DNA of 64,000 nucleotides from Sapria himalayana (taxonomy: Eukaryota > Streptophyta > Magnoliopsida > Malpighiales > Rafflesiaceae): assembly GCA_029783825.1 (NCBI GenBank), contig JAREIK010012361.1, positions 1-64,000 of the forward strand, in the 5' to 3' direction. Below are positions 36,739 through 51,600 of the stretch, piece after piece. A program made the position numbers and the translations under genes. Positions within the stretch are counted from its first letter, which is position 1. Each line of letters begins with the position of its first letter. The notes beneath the pieces are model-generated. The model was not told the origin of the DNA and made no database searches. It worked only from the letters and a program-made list of their open reading frames with translations.

Positions 36739-39000
36739 AACTATCTTTCTGCCATTCTATTTGATTATCTATTTGTGTTTTTATCTATTTATCTATCAAT
36801 CTATCTATTTAACTATCTATCAGTCTATATATTAGTCTATCTATTTATCTATATATCTATCAATATAATTTTCTATCAATCCATCTATCTATTTATTTTT
36901 CAATCTATCAATCTATGTATCTATCAATCAATCTATCTATCTATATATGTATATGTATATTTATTCATCTATCTATGTGTCTAATAATCTATCTATCTAT
37001 TACTTTGTTTATCTATCTGTTTACCTATCTTCTATCAATCTTTCTATCAATTTGTCTACGTTTCTATCTATCTATCTGTTTGTCTATATATCTATATATC
37101 TAACTGCCTATCTTTATATCTTATTATTTTTTATCTTTCTGTCTATCTACCTATCTGTCTATCTTTCTTTCTATATATCTATCTATCTATTTATTTGACT
37201 ATATAACTATCTATCTATCTATTTATCTAGATGTCTATCTATTTGTCTATCTATTTATCTATTAATCCATCTAATAATATTTATATTTGTCTATCTATGA
37301 ATCATTTTATCAATCTTTCTATAATTTTATATTTCAATCTTTCTATCGCTCTATATATCCACTTGTCTATCAATCTTTCTATCTATCTATTATCTATTTT
37401 TATATCTTTATATCTTTATATCAATCTATCTATCTATTTTTCTATCCAACTATCTATCTATCTATTTGTCTATATATCTATATAGCAATCTGTCTATCTA
37501 TTTTTCTATTTATATATATCTATCTCTTTATTTATCTATCTATCATTATGTCAATCTATCGGTCTATCTATATGTCTAATAATATGTATATTAAACTATC
37601 TATCCAACTATCTATCTATTTAAAAATCAATTTGTATATATGTCTGTCTATCTATCTATCTATCTTTTTTTCTTTCTATTTGTCTATATATATTTCTATC
37701 TATATCTCTGTCTTGCTAGCTATCTATCTATATATATAACTATCTATTTATCGATTGATCTTACTATATATTAGTATATCAATCTATCTTTCAATATGTC
37801 TATCAATCTATATATAAATCTATCTATCTGACTATCACTCTATCTATCAGTCTATATTCCAATTTGTGTATCAATATGTCTATTACTCTGTCTATCAATC
37901 TATCTATAAATCTATATATCATTCTATCTATCTATTAATCTATCTATATTTTTATCCATCTGACTTTTTATTTATCTATCTATTTATTTGTCTATCTATC
38001 TGACTATCAATTTGTCTATCTTTTTGACTATCTATTTGTCTTGCTATATGTCTATCTATCTATTTATCTAAATATTTGTCTATATTTCTATCTATCTATC
38101 TGACTTTCTATTTGTCTATTTGTCTATTTGTTTGTTTGTCTCTCTCTGTATTTATGTATTTGTATGTATGTCTATATATTTGTTTATCTATCTATAGGTT
38201 AGTTTGTTTGTCTGTCTATTAGTCAGTCATTCATTCTATCTATCTGTCCTTCTATTCATCTATCTATCTTTCAATCTATCGAACTGTTAGTATACGTGAT
38301 ATCTATCTACCTAACTATCAGTCTTCTTTACTTTTTGTCTACCTAACTAACTATTTGTATATCTGTCTGTATGAGTAACTCTCTATCTATCTATTTGTCT
38401 ATTTGCCTATCTTTCTATCTATCTTTTTATTTGTATTTTTGTCTATCTATCTGTTAGTAATCGATTATTCAGTTTATTTGATAGTTTATTAGTGTGTTAG
38501 TCTAACAGTCTATCAGTCTATTAGTATGTCTATATGTTAGTATGTCAGTATGTTAGTCTATCAATTTGACAATCATTTAGTCTATCTATATGTTTATCTA
38601 TCTATTTGTCTATGTGTCTATCTGTGTATTTATCTATCTCTCTATCTCTCAATATCTATATATCTCTATTTATCTATCTCTCTATCTCTATATCTTTCTA
38701 TTTCACTATCTCTTTATCTCTATATCTCTTTATCTTGTAATATCATTGTCTCTTTATCTCTTTTACTCTCTATCTATCTATTTATTTATCTTTCTATCTT
38801 TCTATCTCTCTTTCCCTCTATCTCCATATCACTCTTGCTCTATATCTCTCTATTTTTATATCTTTCTTTCTCTATATATCTTTATATCTTTATTTCTTAT
38901 CTATTTATCTCTCTATCTTCATATGTCTCTAGCTCTATATCTCTTTATTTTTATATCTTTCTATCTATATATATTTATATCTTTATTTCTTATCGATTTA

Positions 39001-39003
<3 letters not shown>

Positions 39004-39049
<46 letters not shown>
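39004..39049. repeat. (TA)n tract
   Basis: About 46 bases of alternating TA, followed by (TC)n. The equivalent site in copy B (about 44364-44395) has a much shorter run. Confidence 0.9.
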
Positions 39050-39053
<4 letters not shown>

Positions 39054-41032
39054 CTCTCTCTCTATCTCTTTACCACTCTATATTTTTATCTCGCTATCTA
39101 ACAACAGACCTATCTACCTACCTACCTACCTACCTACCTACCTAGTTGTATGTGTATCTATCTATATGTCTACCTACATATCTATCTATCTATCTGTCTA
39201 TTTGTCTATCTTTCTATTTCTCTATTAATCTTTCAATTTCTCTATTAATCGTTCTATTTATATGTCTTTGTGTCTCTCTATCTCTGTCTCTCTTTTTCTC
39301 TAATTATCTCTCTATCTGTCTTTCTAACTCTCTAATTGTATTTCTATATATTTGTCTATATATCTATCTCTCTAACTATAAGTCTATCTATCTATATACC
39401 TATATGTCTATATGTCTATCTATCTATCTATCTATCTATTTATCTTGCTAACTATATATCTGTCTATCTATCTATCAGTCTATCTATCAGTTTATCTATT
39501 TATCTATTTATTTATCTATCTTACGACTTATTTATCTATCTATCTATCTATTATCTCTCTCTAATCCTGTCTATCTATTTATCTATATATTTATCTATCT
39601 GTCTGTCTTTTTCTTTATCTATCCATGTGTTTATTTGTCAATTTGTCTATCTGTCTTTCTATCTTTATGTCTATCTATATTTGTATCTATATGTCTATAT
39701 GTATATCTATCTATCTTTTATCTATCTATCTATCTATGTATCTAATTATATATCTGTCAATCTATCAATCAATCATTCTTTCTTTCTTTCTATCTCTCTA
39801 TAAGTCTATCTATCTATAAATCTATCTATCTGTGTATATGTTTATTTATCTATCAATCTATATGTCTTTCTGTCTATCTATGAAACTATATATTTGTCTA
39901 CATATCTATTTTTCTATCTATATATCTTTATATTTGTCTATTTTTTTATTTATCTATTTGTCTATCTTTATTTTTGTCTATATGTCTATCTGTATATATG
40001 CCTATCTATATATCTCAATATCTATCTATATGTCTATCTATATATCTATATATATGTGTGTATGTCTATCTATATATATGTCATTTATCTATCTTTTTAT
40101 CTGTCTATATGTCTATCTATATATATATATCTATCTATCTATATATATATTTTTTACAATCTATCTATTTATCTATCTATTTTTTTTTCTGTCTATTTGT
40201 ATATATGTTTATCTATCTATCTATCTATCTATCTAATATTTGACTATCTTTATATCTATCTATCTGTCATTTGTTTATCTGTCATTATGTCTATCCGTAT
40301 GTCTATTTATGTGTCTATCTATATATTTCTCTATCTATTTATCTATCTACCTGCCTATCTATCTATCTATGTATCTACCTATCTGTATATTTGTCTATTT
40401 GTCAATCTATCTATCTATCGATCTATCTTTCTCCCTATTTGTCTATTTGTCTATCTCTATATATGTCTATCTATTTATCTATCTATTTATCTATCTATTT
40501 ATGTATTTGTCTATTTATGTATCTATCTATCTATTTATTTGTCTATCTATCTATCTATCTATCTTTTGTGTATCTTCTTGCCTATCTATATATCTATCTA
40601 TCTATGTATTTTCCAATCTATCAATTTATAAATCTATGTATTTGTATATCTTTCTATTTGTCTATCTATCTAGCTATCAAACTTTATAAATTCATTTATG
40701 TCTAACTATGTATCTGTGTTTCTATCTATTAGTGTATTATTCATCAGTCTATCTATCTATTTATATATATTTCTATTTGTCAATCTTTCTATCTCTTTAT
40801 TTATCTATATACATATCTATTTATATCTATATCTGTATATCTGCATTTTTGTCTATCTTTCTATCTATCTATCTGTCTATCTGCTTATCTGCCTAAATAT
40901 GTATGCATCTTTCTTTCTATATTTTTATTTGTCTATCTAATAATTTGTCTATGTATCTATTCTGTCTATTTATTAATCTATTTATCTGTCTATCATTTAT
41001 ATGCATATTTATCTTTCTAACTATCTATCTAT

Positions 41033-41035
<3 letters not shown>

Positions 41036-41072
<37 letters not shown>
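41036..41072. repeat. (TA)n tract
   Basis: About 37 bases of alternating AT. The corresponding part of copy B (46381-46391) is reduced to a few units. Confidence 0.88.
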
Positions 41073-41074
<2 letters not shown>

Positions 41075-43730
41075 AGTTATTTATCTATATTTCTATATGT
41101 TAATCTATCTATCTATTTATCTCTCTATATATCTATTTGGAAATCTTCTATTTGTCTATCTGTTTATCTTTTTATCTATCTATCTAAATGTATATCTATC
41201 TATATATCGGTCTATCTATCTAACTGTCTATTTGTGTTTCTATCTATCTGTGTTATATGTTTGTATGTCTATCTATCTGCCTATCAGTCTGTTAGTATGT
41301 CAATCTGTTAGTTTATTAGTTTGTCAGTCAATCTATTTATCTTTCATTCTGTCTATCTATTTGTCTGTCTATTTTTGTATGTGTCTATCTATCTTTCCCT
41401 TTATCTTTCTATCTCTTTCTCTATCTGTCTATATATCTATTTTTCTATATCTCTCTATCTATTTTTCCCTATCTCTTTATCTTTCTACCTACTTACCTAC
41501 CTACCTAGATACCTACTTACCTTGCTATCTATCTATCTATGTAAAATTTGTCAACCTATCTATCAATATACTTACTATCTATCTATTTATCTATCTATCT
41601 ATTTCCCTATCTCTCTATATATCTTTTTATCTCTGTCTCTTGGTATATATTTATGTATATCTCTCTATCTATCTATGAATTTGATTATTTGTCTATTTGT
41701 CCTCCTATATATCTGTCTATCTGTTTGTCTAGCTGTCTGTCTATCTATTTATCTTTTTATAAACATATCTATCTATTTATCTACCTATCTATCTAATTAT
41801 CTATCTATTTATCTACCTATCTATCTAATTATCTATCTATTTGTCTATCTATCAATTTGTCTATCAATTTGTCTACAATCTATCTTTTTATTTGTCTATC
41901 AATTTGTTCTAAATTAATCAATACATATATAGATATAATATATATATATATATATATATCTATCTATCTATATGTCTATCTATCTATTTTTCTATATGCC
42001 TATTTTTTGGTAAATTTATCTTTCTATGTTTCAATCTACCTATCTGTCACTTAGTAGGAGAGTTTGTCTGTCTATCAGTTAGTCTTTGTCTATCCATTTG
42101 TTTGTTTATCTTACTATCTATCTTTCTGCTTGACTATATGTATGCTTGACTATCTATCTTTCTGACTATTTGTCTGCCTTACAATTTGTCTACCTGACTA
42201 TCTATCTGCTTGTGTGTTGATCTATCTATTTGTCTATCTGTTAGTCAATCTTTCTGTGTGTCTATTTGTCTATCTTTCTATCTATCTTTTTGTCTGTATA
42301 TTAGTCTGTCTATTAGTCTATATGTTTATTTTTCAGTCTATTAGTCTATTTTTTAGCTAGTCTATTAGTCATTTAGTCTGTTAGACTATTAGTTTGTCAG
42401 TCTACTAGTCAGTCTATCAGTCAATTAATCAGTTAGTCATTTAGTTTGTTTATTTATCATATATCTATCTATCTATCGATGTGTCTATCTATCTATTCAT
42501 CTATATGTCTATCTTTCTATCTCTATATTTCTCTATCTCTTTATCTATTTATCTGTCTATCATTCCATCTCTATATCTCTTTAACTGATTATCTATCTAT
42601 CTCTCTATATCTCTATCTCTTTATCTCACTATCTATCTATCTATCTATCTCTCTCTCTATCTATTTATCTCCATTTCTCATTATCTATATATTTTTCATT
42701 CTTTTTGCCTCTATCTATCAATCACTTTATCTTTCTCTCTCTCTATCTCCCTTTCTATATATCTTTCTCACTCTCTCTTTGTATCTTTATCTCTCCATCT
42801 CCTTGTCAATCTCTCAATCTCTCAATCTCTTAATCTCTCAATTTCTTTATATCTCTATCTCTTTTTCTCTCAATCTTATAACCTCACAATCTTTCAATCT
42901 TTATACCTACCTACCTATGTACTTATCTACATACCTAGATTGTTATCTATCTATCACTCTATCTACCTACATACCTATATATCTATCTATGTATAATTCT
43001 GTCTCTATATTTATCACTCTTCCTATCTCTCTATCTATCCTCTATCTTTGTGTCTATATTTCTGTCTATCTTTCTATCTCTATATCTTTCAATCTATCTA
43101 ACTAACTAACTATCTATCTATCAGTCTATCTGACTATCTATATATTTATCTATATGTCAATATGCCTATCTGTCTATCTATCTATTTATTTATCTATCAA
43201 TCTGTATATTTGTTTATCTATCTATCTATATATCTGTCTGTCTATAAAACAATGTATCTATCTATTTGTCTATTTGAGTATTTATCTATTTGTCTATCTA
43301 TCTATCAGTCTATTTATCTATCTTTCTATCTCTCTACTATCTATCAATCTATCTATTTATCTTATTATCTCTTTATATTTTCTTGACTATCAATCATTCA
43401 GTTTTTTGTTCTTCTATCTGTCATTTTGCCTGACAATCTATATGCTTGACTGCATGTGTTCTTGACTATTTGTCTGCATGACTTTTTGTATACCTTACTA
43501 TCTATCTGTCTTATATGCCTATCTATCTATTTGTTTGTGTATTTGTTTGTCAAAATTTCTGTTTGTTATTCTATTTGTAGGTCTGTTTATTAGTCTATCT
43601 GTTAGTATATCTATTCGTATTCAGTATGTTAGCCTATTAGTTTGTCAGTCTATTAGTCTATCAATCTTCAAATCTATTAGTATGTCATTAAATAACTCAG
43701 TCAATCAGTCAGTGAGTTAGTTATTCAAAC

Positions 43731-46700
43731 TATCTATTTGTCTGTTTGCCTATCTTTCTATCTATCTTTTTTTTTGTTTTTTTTGTCTATCTATCTGCTA
43801 GTATATCTATTAGTCAGTCTATCTGATAGTTTATTAGTGTGTTAGTCTAAGAGTCTATCAGTCTATTAGTATGTTAGTATGTTAGTCTATCAGTTTGACA
43901 ATCATTTAGTCTGTCTATATGTTTATCTATATATGTGTCTAAGTGTCTATCTGTTTATTTATCTATCTCTCTATCTCTCAATATCTATATATCTCTATCT
44001 ATCTATCTCTCTATCTCTATATCTTTCTATTTTGCTATCTCTTTATCTCTATATCTCTTTATCTCTATATCTTTTTATCTTGAAATATCAGTCTCTTTAT
44101 CTCTTTTACTCTCAATCTATCTATTTCTTTATCTTTCTATCTTTCTATCTCTCTTTCCCTCTATCTCCATATCACTCTTGCTCTATATCTCTCTATTTTT
44201 ATATCTTTCTATCTCTATATATCTTTATATCTTTATATCTTTATATCTTTATTTCTTATCTATTTATCTATCTATCTTCATATCTCTCTAGCTCTATATC
44301 TCTTTATTTTTATATCTTTCTATCTATATATATTTATATCTTTATTTCTAATCTATTTATCTATATATATATATATATATCTCTCTCTCTCTCTCTCTAT
44401 CTCTCGACCACTCTATATTTCTATCTCGCTATCTAAAAACATACCTATCTACCTAGAGACCTACCTACCTAGTTGTATGTGTATCTATCTATATGTCTAC
44501 CTACATATCTATCTATCTATCAATCTGTCTATCATTCTATTTCTCTATTAATCTTTCTATTTAACTGTCTCTGTGTCTCTCTATCTCTGTCTTTCTTATT
44601 CTCTAATTATCTATCTGTCTGACTTTCTAACTCTAATTGTATTTCTATGTATTTGTCTATCTCTCTATCTATCTCTCTAACTATAAGTCTATCTATCTAT
44701 ATACCTATCTATCTATCTATATGTCTATATGTCTATCTATATGTCTATATGTCTATCTATCTATCTATCTATCTATTTATCTGTCTAACTATCTATCTTT
44801 CTATTTGTCTATGAGTCTATCTATCTATCTATCTATTTATCTATCTTTCAGCCTATTTATCTATCTATCTATCTATTATCTGTATCTAATCATGTTTATC
44901 TATTTATCTATATATCTATCTGCCTGCCTACCTATTTCTTTATCTATCTATGTGTTTATTTGTTTATTTGTCTATCTGTCTTTCTATCTTTATGTCTATC
45001 TATATTTGTGTCTATATGTCTATCTGTATATCTATCTATCTTTTTATCTATCTATCTATGTATCTAATTATATATCTGTCAATTTATCAATCAATCAATC
45101 TTTCTATCTTTCTATTTCTCTATAAGTCTATCTATCTATAAATCTATCTGTGTATGTGTTTCTTTATCTATCAATCTATATGTCTCTATGTCTATCTATC
45201 AAACTATATCTTTGTCTATATATCTATTTTTCTATCTATATATCTTTATATTTGTCTATTTTTTTATTTATCTATTTGTCTATCTTTATTTTTATCTATA
45301 TGTCTATCTGTATATATGCCTATCTATATATCTCAATATCTATCTATATGTCTATCTATATATCTATATATATGACCGTATGTCTATCTATATATATGTT
45401 ATTTATCTATCTTTTTATCTGTCTATATGTCTATATGTCTATCTATATATTTGTCTATCTATCAATATATATATTTTTTACTATCTATCTATTTATATAT
45501 CTATTTTTTTCTGTCTATTTGTATATATGTTTATCTATCTATCTATGTGTTTAACTGGCTATCTGTCTTTCTAATATTTGACTATCTTTATATCTATCTA
45601 TATGTCATTCGTTTATCCGTCATTATGTCTATCCGTATGTATATTTATGTGACTATCTATATATTTCTCTATCTATTTATCTATCTACCTATATATCTAT
45701 CTATCTATGTATCTTCCTATCTATATATATGTCTATTTGTCAATCAATCTATCTATCTATCTATCTATCTCCCTATTTGTCAATCTGTCTATCTATATAT
45801 ATGTCTATCTATTTATCTATCTATTTATGTTTTTTTCTATATATGTATCTATCTATCTATTTATTTGTCTATCTATCTATCTATCTTTTTTTGTATCTTC
45901 TTAACTATCTATCTATCTTTCTATCTATCTATGTATTTTCCAATCTATCAATTTATAAATCTATGTAATTGTATATCTTTCTATTAGTCTATCTAACTAT
46001 CAAACTTTATAAATTCATTTATGTCTAACTATCTATATGTGTTTCTATCCATTAGTCTATTATTCATCAGTCTATCTATCTATTTATATAAATTTCTATT
46101 TGTCAATCTTTCTCTCTCTTTATTTATCTTTATACCTATCTATTTATAACTATATCTGTATACCTGCATTTTTGTCTATATATCTATCTATCTATGTTTC
46201 TATCGGCATATCTTCCTAAATATGTATGTATCTTTCTTTCTATATTTTTATTTTTCTATCAAACAATTTGTCTATCTATCTATTCTGTTTATTTATTAAT
46301 CTATTTATCTGTCTATCTATCTATATGCATATTTATCTATCTATCTTTTTGTCTATCTTTCTAACTATCTATCTATCTTTATATATATATATTTATTTAT
46401 TTAATTAGTTATCTATCTATATTTCTATATGTTAATCTATCTATCTATTTATCTCTCTATCTATTTCCCTATCTCTCTATATATCTTTTTATCTCTGTCT
46501 CTCTGTATATATTTATGTATATCTATCTATCTTTCTATGAATTTGATTATTTGTCTATTTGTCATCCTCTATGTCTGTCTATCTGTCTATCTATCTATCT
46601 ATCTATCTTTTTATATACATATCTATCTATTTATCTAGCTATCTATCTAATTATCTATCTATTTTTCTATCTATCAATATGTCTATCTATTTGTCTATTA

Positions 46701-48660
46701 ATTTCTCTACAATCTATCTTTTTATTTTTCTATCAATTTGTTCTAAATTAATCAATACATATATATATATATATATGTATGTATATATATATATCTATCT
46801 ATATGTCAGTCTATCTATTTTTCTATATGCCTATTTGTTTGTGAATCTATCTTTTTATGTTTCTATCTATCTGTCAGTTAGTAGGAGAGTTAGTCTGTCT
46901 ATTAGTTAGTCTTTGTCTATCCATTTGTTTGTTTATCTTACTATCTATCTTTCTTCTTGACTATATGTATGCTTGACTATCTATATTTCTGACTATTTGT
47001 CTGCCTTACAATTTGTCTACCTGACGATCTATCTGCTTGTGTGTTGATCTATCTATTTGTCTATATGTTAGTCAATCTTTCTGTGTGTCTATTTGTCTAT
47101 CTTTCTATCTATCTTTTTGTCTGTATATTAGTCTGTCTTTTAGTCTATATGTCTATTTTTCTGTATATTAGTCTATTTTTTAGCTAGTCTATTAGTCATT
47201 TAGTTTGTTAGTCTATTAGTTTGTCAGTCTACTAGTCAGTCAATCAATTAGTCAGTCTATCACTCTATTAGTCAGTTAGTCATTTAGTCTGTCTATCTAT
47301 CATCTATCTATCGATGTGTCTATCTATCTATCGATGTGTCTATCTATCTATTCATCTATATGTCTATCTTTCTATCGCTATATTTTTCTATATATATATA
47401 TATCTTTCTAACTCCTTATCATTCCATCTCTATATCTATTTAATTGACTATCTATCTATCTCTCTATATCTCTATCTCTATATCTCTTTATCTCACTATC
47501 TATCTATATCACTATCTATCTATCTATCAATCTCTCTCTCTCTCTCTCTCTATCTCTTTATCTCGATTTCTCTTTTCTATAATTTCTCTTTCTTTTTGCC
47601 TCTATCTATCTATCACTTTATCTTTCTATCTCTCTATCTCCCTTTCTATATATATATATATCTCTCTCTCTTTATCTCTTTGTCTCTCCATCTCCTTGTC
47701 TATCTCTCAATCTCTCAATCTCTTAATCTCTTATACTCTCAATTTATTTATAAAGCTATCTATTTTTCTCTCAATCTTATAACCTCACTATCTCTCAATC
47801 TTTATACCTACCTACCTACGTACTTATCTACATACCTACCTAGCTATCTATCTATCTCTCTATCTACCTACATACCTATATATCTCTCTATCTACATACG
47901 TAGCTACATACCTATATCTACATACCTACATACCTATATATCTATATATTTATCACTCTTCCTATCTCTCTATCTATCCTCTATCTTTGTGTCTGTATTT
48001 CTGTCTATCCTTCTATCTCTATATCTTTCAATCTATCTAACTAACTGTCTATCTGTCTATCTGACTATCTGTATATTTATTTATATGTCTATATGTCTAT
48101 CTGTCTATCTATCTATTTATTTATCTGTCAATCTGTATATTTGTTTATCTATCTATCTATCTATCTGTTTGTCTATATAACTATGTATCTATCTATTTGT
48201 CTATTTGAGTATCTATCTATTTGTCTATCTATCTATCAGTCTATTTATCTATTTTCCATCTGTCTACTATCTATCAATCTATCTATTTATCTTATTATCT
48301 CTTTATATTTTCTTGACTATCTATCATTCAGTTTTTTGTTCGTCTATCTGTCATTTTTTTTGACAATCTATATGCTTGACTGCATGTGTTCTTCACTATT
48401 TGTCTGCCTAACTTTTTGTATAACTGACTATCTATCTGTCTATATGCCTATCTATCTATTTGTTTGTGTATTTGTTTGTCAACATTTCTGTCTATTATTC
48501 TATTTGTATGTTTGTTTCTTAGTCCGTCTATTAGTCTATCTATTTGTATTCATTATGTTAGCCTATTAGTTTGTCAGTCTATTAGTCTATCAATCTACAA
48601 ATCTATTAGTATGTCAGTCTATAACTCAGTCAGTCAGTCAGTGAGTTAGTTATCCAGACT
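43731..48660 (+). repeat. Large tandem duplication in the array, copy B
   Basis: Second copy of 38385-43730. The offset is 5329 bases at the TTTGACAATCATTTAGTC anchor, then 4862 at ATTTCCCTATCTCTCTATAT (46463), 4834 at the TTTGTTCTAAATTAATCAAT anchor and 4930 at CATTCAGTTTTTTGTTC (48325). Copy B therefore lost roughly 450 bases around 46440 (matching about 41110-41580 of copy A) plus smaller changes. Similarity ends near 48660. Confidence 0.87.
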
Positions 48661-51600
48661 ATCTATTTGTCTATCTATTTATTTTTCTATATGTTTATTC
48701 ATCTATCTGTCTATCTTTCTATCTGTGTATATCTTTTTCACTTTATCTTTCTATCTCTCTATCTATTTGTATCTTTATCTCACTATCTCTCTATTTCTAT
48801 ATCTCTCTATCTATTTCTATCTATCTCTCTCTATCTCTCTATCTTTGTAACTGCATATCTCTCTATCTTTCAATTACTCTATCTCATTCTATCCTTATCC
48901 CTCTATTTTTTCTCTCTCTCTTTCTATCTCTATTTCTTTTTCTATCTTTATATCTATGTACTATCTCTCTATCTCTCTATCTTCCTCTATATCTCTCAAT
49001 CTCTAAATCTCAATATATCTTTCTTTCCATATCTTTATCTCTCTATCTCTTTATCTCTCTATCTCTCATTCTCTTTACCTAACTAACTACCTACCTAGCT
49101 TGTTATCTATCGATCTATCTATCTATCTACCTTCACATCTATCTATTTATCTTTCTATCTCTTAGTCTATCTATATTTTTGACTATCTATCTATCTGTTT
49201 TCTGTCTCTCTATCTATATTTATGTCTATTTGACTATCTCTCTATCTCTCAATCTAACTATCTAACAATCATTCTATCTATCAATATGACTATCTATCTA
49301 TCTATATTTCGATCTATCTATTAGTCTATCTATCTATATATCTATCTATTTGTCTTTCTATCTATATATCTATCTATCTATCTATATGTCTGTCTATCTA
49401 ACAATCTATCATTTATCTATCTTACTATATACCTATGTGTCAATCAATCAATCTATCTATTTATCTATCTATCTTTCTATCTTTATATCTGTCTACTATC
49501 TATCTATTTATCTATTTATCCATCTCTCTATCTGTCAATCTATCTATCTATTTATTTATCTTTCTCTCTATATCTTTTTAACTATTTTGTATGTGTCTAT
49601 CTATCAATATATTTATCTATATATCTGTTTATCTATCTATCTATCTGTCTATCTATCTGTCTAATTATCTATCTGTCTATCTATCTATTTGCCTATTTGT
49701 CTATCTATCTAAATGTATTTCTACATTTTGTCTATTTATCAATCTGTCTATTTGTCTATCTTTCAATATGTCTATCTATCTTTTTGCCTATCTATATGTC
49801 TATCTATCTATCTATAAATCTATTTATCTGTCTATATGTCTATTTGTCTATGTGTTTATGTGTCTTTCAATTAATCAATCTATTTATTTATCTATCAATC
49901 TTTAATTTCTTTGAATATATCTATCTGTCTCTCAGTTAATTAATCTATCTATCTATTGGACTATTTTTTTAATTTATCAATTTATTTATCTTTGTATCTA
50001 TCTATTTGTATACATGTCATCTGTATATCAGTTTAGCTATCTATATGTCAATCTGTATATCTATCTATATGTCTATCTATATAACAACTTTTATTTCTAT
50101 ATATCTATTTGTAGATCTAACTATTTTTATATTTGTTTATTAGTCTATCTATATATCTATATATTTTTGTTTATCTATCTATCTTTCTATTTGTCTATGT
50201 ATGTACTTGTATCTATGTTTATCTACTTGTCTATCTAACTAATTATCAATCTATGTATTTCTAGCTATTTGTCTTCCTACTATTTGACTATTTCTCAATC
50301 TATTTATCTATCAATTGTTTATTTATCTTTTTGTCCATCTATTTTTCTATTTATCTATCTATCTATATATCTATCTATCTATCTATTTATCATCTCTCTG
50401 TCTATCTATATATATATATCTATCTAATTAATCATCTAACTATGTATTTGTGTATCTATTTATCTTTTTATTTGTGTATCTATCTTTAATTTTTGTGTCT
50501 ATCTTCATATCTATCTATCTATGTATCTATCAATCTATAAATATATGTCTCTATATATCTATCTATCTATCCATCTAACTATATAACTCTATCTGTCTAT
50601 TTATTTGTCAATCTGCTTATTTTCCTAAGTACCAATTTGTCTATCATTCTATATTTTTGTCTACCTATATATCTATATGTAAATCTATCTATCTATCTAT
50701 ATGCATATTTGTGTGTGTGTGTATATATATATGTATATATATATATATATATATCTATATCTATTAGTCTATTTCTTTATCTTTTAATCTATCTATTTGT
50801 GTACCTATCTATCTTTCTATCAGTTTATCTATATATCTGTCTATGTCTCTATATATATATCTATCTATTTGTGAATCAATCAATCTATCTATCTGTCTAG
50901 CTATTTGGATATCTACTAGTCTCTCAGTTTATCTTTCTTTCTGTCTGTTTATGTCTCTATATCGGTTTATCTATCTTTCTATCTATTTATTAGTCTGTTA
51001 GTTTGGTAAACTCTCAGTCAATCAGTCAATCTATATATATGTCTTTTTATCTTTCTGATTGTCTATCTATCAATCTATCTCTCTATCTTTCTATCTCTCT
51101 ATCTTTCTAACTCTCTGTATCTATATAACTTTCTCTCTTTATCTATCTATCTTTTTATCTCTATATTTCTCTATCTCTCTATGTTTATATTTCTCTCTCT
51201 CTATCTATTTATCTCTATATCTTTATCTCTCTATCTTTCTATCTCTTTATTCCTCTATCTCTATATACCTCTATCTCCCTTTCTTTTTTCTACTTCTCTT
51301 TCATCTACCTCTCTATCTTTTTTTCTCTCTACTTGCTTACCTGCCTACCTACATACATACCTACCTAGCTATTTGTCTATTTATTTATTTGTCAACCTAT
51401 CTATTTGTCAATTTGTCTATCTCTCTATTTGTTGATGTGTCTATAAGTCTCTTGCTCTCTTTGTCTATCTGTTTGTGTCTTATATGTATTTTTGCCTATC
51501 TCTTTATCTCTACATCTCCAAATGTTTTATATATCTATCTGACTATCTATTCATCAATATATATGTCTATCTTACTATCTATCAAATATATGTCTATCTA

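Larger units (their letters stand above)
38385..43730 (+). repeat. Large tandem duplication in the array, copy A
   Basis: This 5.3-kb block is repeated at 43731-48660. It starts at the TTTGCCTATCTTTCTATC zone and includes TTTGACAATCATTTAGTC (from 38566), the (AT)n tract at 39004-39049, ATTTCCCTATCTCTCTATAT at 41601, TTTGTTCTAAATTAATCAAT at about 41903, and CATTCAGTTTTTTGTTC at 43395. It ends near AGTTAGTTATTCAAACTATC. Confidence 0.87.
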
